The notes under the pieces: model-generated | The model's database searches: none | What the model was told of the DNA's origin: nothing | What the model saw: only the letters and a program-made list of their open reading frames with translations | Assembly: GCF_016859285.1 (NCBI RefSeq) | Contig: NC_053416.1 | Coordinates: 311,001 to 375,000 of the forward strand | DNA length: 64,000 bases | Reading direction: 5' to 3' | DNA from: Xiphias gladius | Taxonomy: Eukaryota; Chordata; Actinopteri; Istiophoriformes; Xiphiidae | Made by a program: the position numbers and the translations under genes | Part shown: piece after piece, positions 25,501-57,587 of the stretch | How positions within the stretch are numbered: the first letter of the stretch is position 1 | Layout: the number at the start of each line of letters is the position of its first letter

Positions 25501-28500
25501 CGGATCCGAATTTGAGCTCAATGATGTTGAACATCAGTGAAGAATAATTTACCCTGGAATTAGGAAAAAGTCCTGAGACAGTTACACAGACTCACAGACT
25601 CAATTCCGATTGCAATTGATGGTTTTCTGCTTGTGTCCAGCCACTTTTTTTTTTTTTGAAACTGTTAAAAGTAAACAAGTGAGCACCAGTAACAGGCTCC
25701 ATCCTGCAGTGTAACCCCAGCCTGTCCAGCTGGTTTCAATGGTGACATCATCAAAGAGACCCTGCCCCGGTCTATATCCATCTGAAGCCTTGTAGCTCAC
25801 AGGTCAGTTGGAAAATACCGCCCAGTCGACCTTTGACCTGATGTTAAGGCTCCCCGGTACTTTGAGTGTTTCCTGAGCCGGGACGCCAAATGGCACCGAG
25901 ATGTAAAACGAAGGGCAGCGGTGCTGTGGCCAACACGTTCAGCGTTTGCTAAGGGAACTTGTGTCACACTCTATGAGGCATATCCTACTAACAAAAGTAA
26001 TAGAGCTAATAAACACAATGTGTTCTCTACAGGGTGATTCACACGACGCTTGCACTGGAAGTCTGATTCGAACATTAAAAATATACAAACGCGATATACT
26101 GAGAGTAATAACATCATCATCATAGTAAGAATCTGATTGTACAAAGTTCTACATTCTCCCGATGGTAAAAAGCTGCTTAAAGCCTCTGAGACGAACACAG
26201 CGGGTCAAAAGTCGCAGAATATCAAAGTCGGCGCCGCCGGTGTTTAGTCAGTCCGCGGCTAGCAGACACCGTCGCTCCCGGCGAGGAATGCTAGCGCAGC
26301 TAACAAGTCCGAGTCAAGTCGCCGGAGATCTGGAAACTAAGTCGACGGCCGCGAACAGCGAAACGCAGCGGAGACCGAAGCCGAAACACAAAACACAAAG
26401 TCAAGTCCGGCATGCAGCAAATCACATAATCTGTACAGAAAGTAAACACCATTACTTTAGAGGAAGAAATACAAGCTCTCTGTACAGAACTGCATTCAAA
26501 ATTCTAATGTTTTTAGAATTACCACAAAACCTCATATCTCCTGAAACGAAACGAACGCGGCGACTCTGAGCGGGCAGGTTAATATTTCACGCCACAACCT
26601 AAGATGCCATTTTAAATTTGAATCGGTTATTAGATCATTAAGGCTCCTGAAAAAATAAAACAAACGGAGATATGAGGTTTCACACAGCGACCACACCCCC
26701 GACAGACCAACACAACGGAAACACCAGAGTAGGACGGCCTTCTGTACGGTGTCCCAGAAGAGACAAAAACCACCACAAGTTCTCTGATATCTCGAATGTA
26801 TAACTGAAAACATGAATGAGGAAATATTAAATCGATTCCTCGGCTTCTTTTTATTTTGAGCTCACTTCATTTTTTCACACTAATCATTCGCCAATGTCAC
26901 ATTTCAAACTCGAGCCTTTTAATGTTTTTTTTTTTTTTTTTTATGAGAGTGAGAGGGAAATTAATCTGCCAGAATAGATAAATAGAATCTGATCACTCTA
27001 CGGCTTTAGCAAGTATGAGTATGAATGTAAGTATCTATAAGAATTATTGCCACAAAAACGGGATTCAAGTTGCATTTATCGGACGAAAAATATCACTATT
27101 TTTTCTGTTTCTCTAAAGTCAACTTCAGCATCTGCCTAAGAAAAGAAAATATTTAAATGATTTCAGTCACATCACTAACGATTCACACGTTCATTAAAAC
27201 ATCTGACTTGTCGTTTACTTCTTCCTTCTTCTGGGACTCTGCACTCACGAGTTTATTGTAGTTTACACATTTGTTGTGTTTAAACATAATTATCGTCACA
27301 TTCTAGAAACATGTTGACGGTTGAATTTCAGTTTCATTGAGTTTAAAGGTGTTATACTGTAATTAGATTTGATTTATTTTGGATTTGGGGGATGAAACAA
27401 AATCAGAGTGCAATCTGTTCCTTCTCATGTTTCCTTCATTCCTTCCCTTAGTCCTTAGTTCCTTTTTCCTTGCTTCCTTCAGCAACCACTTCCTTCCTCT
27501 TTCCCTCCCTACTTTCCTTCTCCTCCCACAGGAAACCGGCTGCTTTTAAGACTAACACATTTTGCAACTTGGCCCGACAGATAAGGTTTCTTCTGCCGAC
27601 GAAGCCCGGAGAGGACAGACGGCTCATTACGGTACCTCATTAAGGTCCTGCTCGCTAGGACACCTGGCGGGGGGGTCGGGGTGGAGGCGGGCGGCTGGTC
27701 TGAGCGGAGGTGTGGTTGGTCATGGAAGATCGCAGGTCGGAGAGCGCTGGAAGCTTCTGGAGCTCTCCGAGCCTGATGGAAGCAGAGAGATGAGCATCGT
27801 ACATCCAAACCTGACCGTCGGCACGTTTTCAGCACTTCCTGCCCTGCTTGTTCAATATTGAACATTACATTTACTCTGTAGGATGATACAGGTACGGAGG
27901 CCGAGAGCTGCTTTGGTTGCTGATCATTTTTTAGGCCAGATCCTCTCAAGATCACAACAAAATTGTCCTGAGATAAAATTCTTTTCCTGTGCTGCTCACA
28001 AAAGATCAAATCATTTATTTGAATCATTGTCTGACGAGGAAACTCAATAATAAACTCTGTCAAAAAAGCAAACAGATGATGAGCATTATTTTCACTAGTT
28101 CAAACACATTCCAGGAGACTAGGACACTAATTTGACTAATACTTTAAACCAATACTGTTCAATAAATATATCAAAGATTCCTTCAAACAGAATTTAGATC
28201 ATGTCGAGCAACAAACTGCACAGAAAACGAAGCTTCGACTACAGCGTTCGTGTTTTTGTTCCCACGGAAACTTGACTTAATGTCGATTACTGGAGACGTT
28301 CTTCTCGGGTTCAGGGGATAAAAAGCATAGAAGCATAAAAAAGAGAAAATAGTATTGAGCAATGAATCTAATATGTAAACAACGATAAACTGAAATAATT
28401 TTAAACCTGGGGAAGTCGAGGGGTTTTGGACTCATGATCCCAGTATTCCTAAAATCCCGGTTACGGCCCAGGATGTGATCACAAGATAATGGGTCTAAAT

Positions 28501-30033
28501 CATAATTAGTAACCATGGCGACTCATGGCCTCTGTGTACGTAACATATTATGATTTTATTTGTTATTCCTTATAGTCTTCACTTTCAGGTGGAAATCTCG
28601 TATCTCCCAGAAGACTAGGAAGAGGAAATGTTGAGTCATCACGGGATAAAAAGCTCCCGGCTTGGATTCAGTCACCGACGTCTTAGTCCATGAAAGGCCC
28701 CCGTTACATTAGCATCCATTCATTATTCACTAGTTAATGGATGCACTGAACACTGTTACTTGTAGCAAGCAACAAAGCCAATAATGAGTTTGCCCCTTAC
28801 ATGAAAAATTAAGCTAAGTTTAAGGTACAAACTCAGAGATGCTTTTCATGGTATCTGGTCACTTTTAAAGGCTGTGATTTGTATTTTCATGGCATTTCAA
28901 TGAAAAAATGTATAGATTGTTACATATTGAATCCATATATATTGAAAACTTAATATGTATTTTAAAGAGCCTTTAAAATACATATTAAGGTTTAACCATA
29001 ACTTTATTACATTATTATTATTATCATTAACATAATATTTAAGGGGGTTTCGTCCCGTGAAAACCAGTTAAACCCTGTGTAATATATTTTTTAGTCTGTA
29101 CCTACTTAATTGTCCCAAATCTGCTAAACCTGCTAAAAAACAGTCTCGTAAAATGACACTAATTTGCAGCTGAAAATATTTCAGAGCCCTGATGTAAACC
29201 AAACTCCCCTAAGCTTAAAAGCACAGTGAGCTCGTTAATAATGGGTTCCTCAAATATTTACCAACACTGCGTTAATTAAGGAGAAAGTTAAGGGCTGCTG
29301 ACCTGAAACATCCTGCTGTAGATTCAGTGTTTGTGTGTTTTCTGGGGAAACGAGGGGCTAATTAACTTTGAGGCGTCGGTCCTGTCAATCAGGAGGCTGA
29401 TTAAAGCTGGAGATTCGAGGTTTCCACACATTAGTGCAACCTGCACCGTGCAGCTGATTGGCTAATCACAACGGGGCATGGCTGAAACAAAGTCCTGACG
29501 TGCCGAAAAGAGGAAGCTGATTGGTTGATTGGTTGGTTGATTGATTGATCGATTGATTATGCAGTTCACTACTGGACTAGCTGGAGTGAAGCTTTCTGGC
29601 CCCCACCCTCGTCTTCTCCTCCATTTTCTTTCTGTCAAACTTCCCCAACAAAATCCCGAACGGTTGGTGTCAGACGCCTGGCCAGCTGTCAATCAATCTG
29701 TTGTCAAGGCGATGGTGGCCCCATCAAAGACCCACCCACTCTGGAAGTTAGCTGGTGAGAAAAAAAGTGGAGAAAAAATAAAGTTTCATTGAAAGATGTT
29801 TGAATTTATTGTCTGACGCGTCCTGAGACGAGTTTTTTATTGTCCCCACAGACCATCTGTTGATCTGAACCAGACAGTTGAGTCTGCGGTGACTGATCTG
29901 AACCTGCTCCTCAGAGGATGAACCCTCTACATTCGAAGGCGTTTCCTCAGTCTTTTCATCCATGTAGGTCTACTGCCGTAGTTTGTCCCAGCCCCCCTGA
30001 ACACACCATTAAACTTGACCTTCGACCTTGTTC

Positions 30034-49648
<19,615 letters not shown>

Positions 49649-49975
49649 GGCGACCCAGCGGGGCGAGGGTCAGAGGGCTCCCTGTCCGTGTTCCTCTGAG
49701 GATGATGGTGGTGGTGATGATGAAGGCCAAGAGTTAGACCCGTCTGCTTGTCTGAGGGGTGGAGGAAATAAGACAGAAGGAGGAGAAGAAGAAAGATGGA
49801 GAGAGAGAGTTTTGGTTCTGGACGGAGGAAGAGGAGGAAGAGGAGGAGGAGGAAGAAGATGGAGGGATGATGAAGAGAGCAGTGAGGAGAGCAGCGTCTC
49901 TCTGTCCTGATCTGAGAGAGACTGAGTGACGCTTTCAGATGCTTAACCTGCCCGCCCACTCCCCCCCGTCAGCCA
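49649..49975 (-). promoter_or_regulatory. camk2a 5' leader and proximal promoter region
   Basis: Upstream of the ATG at 49648 (context GCCATGG, Kozak-like) the minus strand is pyrimidine-rich with CTCCTCCTCTTCCTCC tracts. An open minus frame from 49959 to 49525 overlaps the camk2a start in another frame. No TATA box is evident and the start site cannot be located. A (CA)n run follows at 49990-50058. Confidence 0.4.
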
Positions 49976-49988
49976 ATCACAGGCCAGG

Positions 49989-49989
<1 letters not shown>

Positions 49990-50058
<69 letters not shown>
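49990..50058. repeat. (CA)n microsatellite upstream of camk2a
   Basis: About 34 AC units roughly 340 bp upstream of the camk2a ATG. Confidence 0.97.
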
Positions 50059-50060
<2 letters not shown>

Positions 50061-50139
50061 TTGTCATAGTAACTGCATCCTGTCTGTGCTGGAAAGTAAG
50101 ACTGCAAACTCTGCCAGCTCCAAGTGAGTATTCTGGGAC

Positions 50140-50590
50140 AAAAACTGCAGTACTACTGCTAATACTAGTGCTGATACTGCACACAGTACTAGTAGTACTA
50201 CACATATTGCCACTACTGATACTGCTATTACTACTAATACTACTAAATATTACTGGTGCTGATTCTACTGATGATAGTGGAAAATGTATTACTACTACTA
50301 TTCTACAATACTGCTAATACTACAAATATTTATACTACTACTGATACTGCTGTTACTACTATCTACAATATTAATACTACTACTGCTGGAAATAGTATTA
50401 CTACTGCAACTGCTACTGCAAATATTTCTACTACTGTTACTTCTGCATAGATTACGACATACTAGTACTACTATACTTCTAAGATTACTGCTACTGCAAA
50501 TATCCTTACTACTGTACCTCAACAGCAACTACATTTGCTATAACCACTGCGACTTAGAATATTACTGCAACGGGCACTGCTACTGGTGCT
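50140..50590. repeat. Degenerate (ACT/GCT)n triplet tract
   Basis: About 450 bp of ACTACTGCTAATACTAC-like triplets, more eroded than the arrays inside camk2a and in the same orientation as 47645-48305. It lies upstream of camk2a. Confidence 0.85.
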
Positions 50591-50599
50591 AGTGGGACT

Positions 50600-53375
50600 T
50601 CTGCCAGAGCTGGTGTCATGATATCCGTAACGCGTGCGGTTTGACGGACGTCCTAATGCGAGACCAGCATCGGCCATTTGTCGATCGGAACGTTTACGTT
50701 TTCCTGACATTGACCTCTAGTGGTGGCATGAATCACGACTCATCTGTCAGGACCCGTGGCTTTGTGGCGGGGGAGGCTGCCGGACAGATCTGATGAACCG
50801 AACCCAGTAGCGAGGGTGACCTGGAACATCTGGCTGAGATCCCGGTCCACAGGGTCTTCACCTCCCACCTCCAGAGGAGTTTTTCCTGCATCCCAGGGCA
50901 CATGGGGTCTCTGCGACCTGCGGCCGGAGGGACGGGCCTCGCTCCGCTTGTCTCTCTTTTCTTTCTCTCGGTCTATTTTTAGCTTTGTTTGTCTCAGCGG
51001 GGACCAGCTTCTTTCTTACTGTTTCTCTCTCTGTCTTTCTGTCACTCATCCTTTCTGCTTGGTTTCCTCTTTTCGAGCCTCCTCCTCCTCCTCTTCATCC
51101 CTGGAGAGAGGAGAGGAGTGAAGCGGAGCTGATTGGTCAGCAGAGTTCAGATGAAACGCTCCTGTGTCTGCAGCTCAAGAGCCTGTCGGCAGCAAACTAC
51201 TGATAATAACCTCCACTCCGCTGTTAGCCTCTCCTACAGGTTGCAGAGTTCATTACAGACACGGTGCGAACCAACATCCTGGAGCTTTCAATCATGTCAC
51301 ATGATCTTCATCAGCAGATGGACGTTCCCAGTGTTCCTGGAACGGTGGATGTTCAGATTTCCGTTATTTTCCGAGCACTTTAATCTCTTTATATAGTCAC
51401 AGGTGCCCGATCAGTGGTTAGCGAGAACGCCACATGTGTGTTTGTTCATATTTAGTGTGTGGAAGCTACTTTCAGTAACGCCTGACTGAGGCCAGAGCAG
51501 CAGCACTGGGGGCACTGGGGGCACTGGGCTGGTAAGTAAACATATGTGGTGGCATATGGTGGATTTTGATTGGTTAGCTCCGAAGGGCAGATTAACAGTA
51601 ACGCACCGTGACGACAGCAGCGATTCACATCCAGTAGGAAACGAACAGACGCAGACTTCGTGACGAAGACTCCGCCGCTCGTCGCTCGGGGCTGAGGACG
51701 TGTCAGCGCGCGTGTAAAGAAGCGACCTGTACTTCCTCCAACAATGTACATGACACTGAGCCCATCAGACCTGTGATCCTGGCGGCACAGAACACACAGA
51801 AGATGGAAGCTGCTACGACGACGACGCAGGTAGAGACCGAACCTCTGCTTTGCTTTTTATTTTTCAGGTCTTTGGCAAATGGCTGCAGAGCTGACAGGTA
51901 CATTTCCTCTTCATGTGCATGAGGTTAAAACTTTTCGGCGTCCTCAGGGTCGTCCTCGGTTAAAACACAGTCACATCATGTTTCTGGTCGACTAAACTTC
52001 CCCACACGATGTCACGTCACTGAGGCAGGTAGTGAATAAACACTGACCAGTGACCGCAGCTTGGAAACAGTGTGTGTGATAATGGACTAAATACAGGGAT
52101 GAGCACACTACAACTAGAACGTCTCCGTGTCCACACACAGCGCAGCAGCGTTTCCGTTGGCCGAGCCAACTGGTCCACACCGTTAAAGCTGAACCAAGAT
52201 GAACTCCTGAAGTCCCGGGTGACGGTTCGGTTCGGTTCCCCCTCTCAAACCGGCAGATCGGTCTCGTTCCGTCCCCCATAGAAATGGGCGGGAACCAAAA
52301 TCTTTAGACTTGAGGTCAAGGTGACGTCACTGCAGCTCAGTTAAACAGAAACATCTAAGGAAGGTGATTATTGTCGGTTAACGTGATATTAATTCGTCTT
52401 TGTGGGATGTGATGATATTTCCCTAAAATAACACAGATTAGTCACATTAAGGAGACAGGAAGCACTTGACCTACATCAGTGTCACATAAAGGGACACGAC
52501 CGATTTGGTCTTTGAGGCTGTGCAGGATTTTTTTTCCTCAGTTCCTCCCTGTTAACTTCTGTGGCTGAATGTTGTCGGATATTAAAACATTACAAGAGTT
52601 GGGTCTGTAGACACGCCTGCAGCCTTCTGTTTTATTAGCATACGAAACAGTAATGAAGCATGAGCGACGCCAAGTCTCATGGATAAACGGAAAAGTCTTC
52701 ACCTATATGAAGAGATGTAACTTTTTACTCGAGGCTTTTCTCTGAGCAACGACTTTTAACTGAGGTTTGAACAGGAAAACGTTTCAGCCTAGTTGTGATG
52801 GACTCAAGTGAGTTTTGGTTTTGTCGTCATCATCAGTTATCACAGTGTGTCCAGTCACTGATCTCAGTCCTGTCGGTCTCAACGTTCGGTTCTACAACTT
52901 TTCATTTGGGAAACTGCCCAAAAGGTTCAAAAAGGAGTTATTTGACCGGACCAGCTTCAACAAAGGTGCTTTTCTCAGTTTGTCAGAGGTGATCGATCGT
53001 GGTGCCGCAGCATGTGCAGGTGTGTCTGGTTCCAGCCGTTTCTGAGCAGGTTCGTCTCGGATCCGAGTGTGAAACTCCATCAACAGAAGGAAGAAATGAG
53101 GAGGAAGAAAACACGGTCGGTGCACAAACACAGTGCCGCTGTCAGGCTCCACACACACACACACACACACTTTCTACACTTGTGAGGACCCATGTTGACA
53201 TTACCCCCCCCCCCAGAAAAGAATGGAGGGTCAGTGTTGTTCCTTTACGCCGGCAGTGGAGTAGTCACAGAGCTGGATTGACGCCGGCTTGCTTTCTAAA
53301 ATCAAACACTGGGACCAACTCAGTTTGGTTCAGTGTCAACAAGCAAAGCCACAATAATGAGAAGAAAGAGCAGTG
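50600..53375. other. Intergenic region, no firm gene
   Basis: Several short frames (for example 50756-51121 plus and 51452-51903 minus) without recognised domains. A CpG-rich stretch is at 51600-51840. A (CA)n run is at 53149-53171. Transposon fragments are likely, but none was identified with confidence. Confidence 0.5.
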
Positions 53376-53377
53376 TA

Positions 53378-54294
53378 GCCCCCCCCCCTCTCTCCCCTCT
53401 CCCTCCCCCTCTCCCCCTCTCTCCCTCTCTCCTCTCCCTCCCCCTCTCCCCCTCCCTCCCTCTCTCTCTATATCTCTCTCCCTCTCTCTCCCTCTCTATA
53501 TCCCCCTCTCCCTCCCTCTCTATATCTCTCTCCCTCTCCCTCTCTCTCTCTCTCTCTCCCTCCCTCCCTCCCTCCCTCCCTCTCTCCCTCTCTATATCCC
53601 CCTCTCCCTCTCTATATCTCTCTCCCTCTCTCTCCCTCTCTATATCCCCCTCTCCCTCCCTCTCTATATCTCTCTCCCTCTCCCTCTCTCTATATATCTC
53701 TCTCTCTCTCCCTCCCTCCCTCCCTCCCTCTCTCCCTCTCTATATCCCCCTCTCCCTCTCTATATCTCTCTCCCTCTCTCTATATATCTCTCTCCCTCCC
53801 TCCCTCTCTCCCTCCCCCTCTCTATATCCCCCTCTCCATCTCTCCCTACCTCCCTCTCTCCCTCCCCCTCTCTCCCTCTCGATATCCCCCTCTCCCTCTC
53901 TCTATATCTCTCTCTCTCCCTCCCTCCCTATATCCCTCTCTCTATCCCTCTCTCCCTCCCTCCCCCTCCCTATATCTCCCTCCCTCTCCCTCCCTCTCCC
54001 CCCCCTCTCTCTACCCCCCCTCTCCCTCTCCCTCTCTATATCTCTCCCTCCTCTCTCTCCCTCCCCCTCTCTATATCCCTCTCTCTCTCTATATCCCTCC
54101 CTCCCTCCCTATATCTCTCCCTCCCTCTCCCTCCCTCCCTCTACCCCCCCTCTCTCTACCCCCCCCCCTCCCTCTCCCTCTCTATATCTCTCCCTCTCTC
54201 TCTCTATATCTCTCTCCCCCTCCCTCCCTCTCTCCCTATATCTCTCTCCCCCTCCCTCCTCTCTCCCTCCCCCTCTCTATATCTCTCTCCCTCT

Positions 54295-54325
<31 letters not shown>

Positions 54326-54326
54326 G
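53378..54326. repeat. Polypyrimidine minisatellite with TCTATATC units
   Basis: About 950 bp of CTCTCCCT variants punctuated every 20-50 bp by CTCTATATCTCT or CTCTATATCCCC. It is distinct from the array at 43446 by its TATAT inserts. It gives spurious frames of up to 483 codons on the plus strand. Confidence 0.97.
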
Positions 54327-54824
54327 TGTCTCCTGTCCTCTGCTGCCTCCTGCTGGTCACATCTCAACACTGCAGAACCCTGCTGCTGCTTCATTGAGAC
54401 TTTACATACACGACATTATAATAATAAATAATACTCAATGTGTCCTCTGAATACATGTAACTGTACAGATTTTGTATTATTTATGAATTAATACATTTGA
54501 CCTATAATAATTCCGTAAAGCTCATTATTCATCATGGGGAAATGGATTCATTTCAGAAGTGTATGTGTGTGTGTGTGAATCTGTCCAGGGCTACTTTTGG
54601 GGACAAATTTCAGACCAAAGACCAGTTAGTTGTCCAACTGGGGACAAAAGCCGTGTCCCCAGTTGTATGTAGTGTCCCCAAAAACGATCAAGGTCAATGC
54701 TTGTGTGTGCGTGTCTGTTTGTGTGGCAGTAGACAGACCGCATGACTTCACACGAACAAGTTTGATATTCATAATTAGGTATATGTATTACCTGAAGATG
54801 CATGTTTTGTAACATGAAATTGTG

Positions 54825-55247
54825 ATTAAAAGTTGCTATTTGTAGGTTTTTGCTATCGCTAATTAACCAACATTAGCATAGGCAGAAGTTTACTGACCAG
54901 TCTGGAAGAAACATTGAGAGTTCAGCATCAAACTTCATCCTTTACTCACCAACAGCCGCCTCCAGCGATGGAAACCAACACCAGTGTGGACTCTTGCTTT
55001 GCTTCAATTTCTATCACTTCTTCGCTTCTACTGAAGCTAGCACGCTAACCAGCTAGCCCCGGCCCATCCCGTCCCGTCACTTTGTGATAGTAAGTCACTG
55101 TAGCGTCCAGTCTGTCCTCAGTCCGACATGAGAGGATGATGCTACGATGGCCGAAGCTCTTGGTGAGCGACCATCACCACCGCAACCTGCTCTGGGCAAG
55201 AAACCGTGTTCGGCGGCAGAGAAAAACTTACATACAGCCCCTTTAAT
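54825..55247. mobile_element. TTAA-flanked miniature transposon, copy A (eroded)
   Basis: Homologous along its length to 61777-62156: shared GTTTACTGACCAGTC, GTTCAGCATCAAACTTCAT, TTACTCACCAACAG, CACTGTAGCGTCC and CGGCAGAGAAAA. The ends read ATTAAAAG and CCCCTTTAAT. It is non-coding. Confidence 0.8.
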
Positions 55248-55974
55248 CCCATGTGGCATGGGCCAGATAAGCATGACACAGAACGGTGGTAACTGTTCTG
55301 ATAACGGTGCTGATTGACTAAGGACGAGTTAGAGAGTAACTGTTACGAAATTTAACTCATAATAAACTGTCTCGGTTTCTTACACCAGGATCAGTACCTG
55401 GCCAAAAACACCTGTGTAGATACCTTCTTTAATTCTCAGGCTTTTCAGGTAAGCTAGCTGCCACTGAGGCTGCTCTCTTTAACAAACATTAACAAAAAAT
55501 TTAAACGGCTCTAATGATCTGTTTAGCTGTATAAAAATGATCTCACCATAGAAATGTATAAATGTTTGCTTTTAATTCTTGTTGCACATGTCCCATTTGA
55601 AGATCCCTTTACTGAGGGCCCGACAACACCGGACCCGGGGTTTACAGGGTTAGGACCAGGTGTCCGATCGTCCCTGTTCATGACACCTAAAACATGATGA
55701 ATAAAAACACTCAGAGAATCAAAGACGCTCCAACATAGAAAGGAGAGAAAAAGATTTATTCCCACATCAGATCCATCGTGACTAGAAGGTAAAGACAGTT
55801 TGTTACTGACAAACTCAAAACCAGTTCATGATTCCCTTCATCACAGTCTGAAACTGTAAACTGAGCTTTACTGACACTGCGGAGAGCTCTGCGGTGGCCG
55901 CTGGAAACATCACTAGATCGTTCAGGGTCACGAATCTAGAGAGAGACCGGAGATATTGGGGTTCTGGGTTGTTT

Positions 55975-56700
55975 CAAGTCAAGTCAAGTCAAGTCAAGTC
56001 AAGTCAAATTTACTTAGAAAGCACAATTAAAAACAACGGTTGATCAAAGTGAAATCAAAACAGAACAGCAAAATCCATATGACAACACAATAAAAACACA
56101 AAGAGCAGTAAAAGCCGAGGGATAAAGACGTGTTTTATGATGGGATTTAAAACAGGCCCTCTAGGGGCCAGCCTAACATGCAGAGGCAACTTGTTCCAGA
56201 GTTTGGGGACCATAACTGCAAAGACATGATCCCCCCTGTGCTTCAACCTTGATCTTGGGACAACCAGAGGCAACTGGTCAGCGGACCTGAGGGACCTTGA
56301 CGGGACGTGTGGTTGTAAAAGGTCAGAGACACAGGCTGGAGCTATAGGGAGCCGGTGAAAGGAGGCCGGGACAGGGGACATGTGGTCTCCCTGTCAAAAG
56401 AAGAGCTCCAGCATTCTGGACCGACTGCCAGCGTGAGAGGAAAACCTAACAGCAACATAAAGGGCATCACAGCAGTCAAGTCGGGACGAGATGAAAGCAC
56501 GTCTAACCACTTCAAAATCATTAAGCGATAAAAAGGACGAGCCTCAGCTGGAAAAAACTAGATTTGATTACTGAGTTTATCTGTTTGTCCAATTTTAAAT
56601 CACTGTCCATTACCACACCCGGTGGCTTTTACAGTGGGTTTCTACGTATGGCTCCAGGGAACACAGGTCCATTTGGACCTAGGGTGTTTATAGTAGCTGA
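55975..56700 (-). mobile_element. Truncated LINE with (TTGAC)n tail
   Basis: The minus strand from about 56381 reads a reverse-transcriptase C-terminal region: QLPLVVPRSRLKHRGDHVFA, then VMVPKLWNKLPLHVRLAPRG. It is followed by an AT-rich 3' UTR and, at 56006-55975, six tandem TTGAC units, a typical LINE 3' tail. Sequence at 56400-56640 belongs to a dispersed teleost repeat seen in the same context; whether it is the same element is uncertain. Confidence 0.8.
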
Positions 56701-57370
56701 ATGGGATGGATGACAGGGTCAGTCGGAGTCCAGAGACCAGGGTCCAGAATGTCAAGTGCCCAGAGTTTGAAGAGTCCAAAGTATAGATTTCAGAGGGTAA
56801 ATCCCAGGGTCTAAAATCCAGAGTCCAGAGGTTTGAGTTTAGAGTATCAGAGTGTCCAACGTCTGGAGCACATAGTCTAAAGTCCAGAGTTTTGAGACCA
56901 CAATCCAGAGTTTTGAGTGCCCAGAGTGTCAACAGTCAAGAGTCCAAAGTCTACAGATCAGAGTCTAAAATCCAAAGCCCAGGGGTCAGAATTTGGAAAC
57001 AAGAGTTCAGAGTTTAGAGTCTATAATCTAAAATTCTGAGTCCAGGATGTCCAGAGTTCAGTGTTCAAGGTCAAGAGTCTAGAGTTACGTCTAGAGTCAC
57101 AAAAGTACACAGAGTCCAGAGTCCAAAGCCCAGAGTTCAGAGTCTAAGGTCCAGTGTCTAGGGTCCTTAGTTCAGAACCCAGAGTTTCAAGTGTTGAGTT
57201 GAGACTCCAAAGTGTCTAAATTTCAGAGTCTATCGTTCAGAGGTCAGAGTCTTAAGTCCGGAGTCAAGACACCAGACACAGTCTAAATTTCAGAGTCCAG
57301 ACTTTAATGTCCTTGGTCGAAAGTCCAGAGTTCAAAGACTGGAGTCCAGAGTCCAGATATAGTCTAGCGC
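56690..57370. repeat. Degenerate GAGTCCAGAGTTCA minisatellite downstream of sra1
   Basis: About 680 bp of variants of AGAGTCCAGAGTYTARAG. The unit is 10-14 bp and heavily eroded. It starts just past the sra1 3' end. Confidence 0.85.
57303..57308 (-). terminator. Candidate sra1 polyadenylation signal (ATTAAA)
   Basis: The complement of TTTAAT, about 280 nt past the sra1 stop and inside the GAGTCC minisatellite. I did not find an AATAAA closer to the stop. Confidence 0.35.
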
Positions 57371-57587
57371 AGAACAGAAGGGTTTCAAGTTGAATAGTAG
57401 GTCTGTCCCTGCTTGAGTTTCCTTGAGCAAACCAATGACCCCCTACCTGGGGTTCTGATCTTTGACCCTCTGCTGAAGTGTAAATGTGAGAATTATCGCC
57501 ACCAGGTCCTGGTTTTGGATTAAAAAAAGTCAAAGTTTTTCAAGAGAAGAAAGAAACCTGCTGGAGAGTCCTGCAGGATTAAGAGAG

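Larger units (their letters stand above)
21430..30033. other. Region between rps14 promoter and camk2a stop; probable camk2a 3' UTR, no gene seen
   Basis: About 8.6 kb with no recognisable protein. The frames at 26162-26569 (plus, 135 codons) and 27509-28063 (minus, 184 codons) show no domain, exon context or family resemblance. A (TTA)n tract is at 21656-21719. The mammalian CAMK2A 3' UTR is several kilobases long and carries dendritic-targeting signals, so the part nearer 30033 is likely 3' UTR. Its end cannot be fixed from sequence; one candidate signal is at 22584-22589. Confidence 0.55.

Noticed and set aside
26162..26569. 135-codon basic plus-strand frame
   Set aside because: No recognised domain and antisense to the probable camk2a 3' UTR; Arg/Lys content follows local CpG-rich sequence.
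27509..28063. 184-codon minus-strand frame in the camk2a to rps14 gap
   Set aside because: Normal composition, but no domain, no splice context and no family resemblance; probably a chance frame in 3' UTR or intergenic DNA.
50756..51121. 121-codon plus-strand frame
   Set aside because: Looks like an eroded dispersed repeat with no identifiable domain; insufficient support for a gene.
52999..54450. 483-codon and 354-codon plus-strand frames
   Set aside because: They run through the CT/TATATC minisatellite and encode only Pro, Ser, Leu and Tyr repeats; no gene structure.
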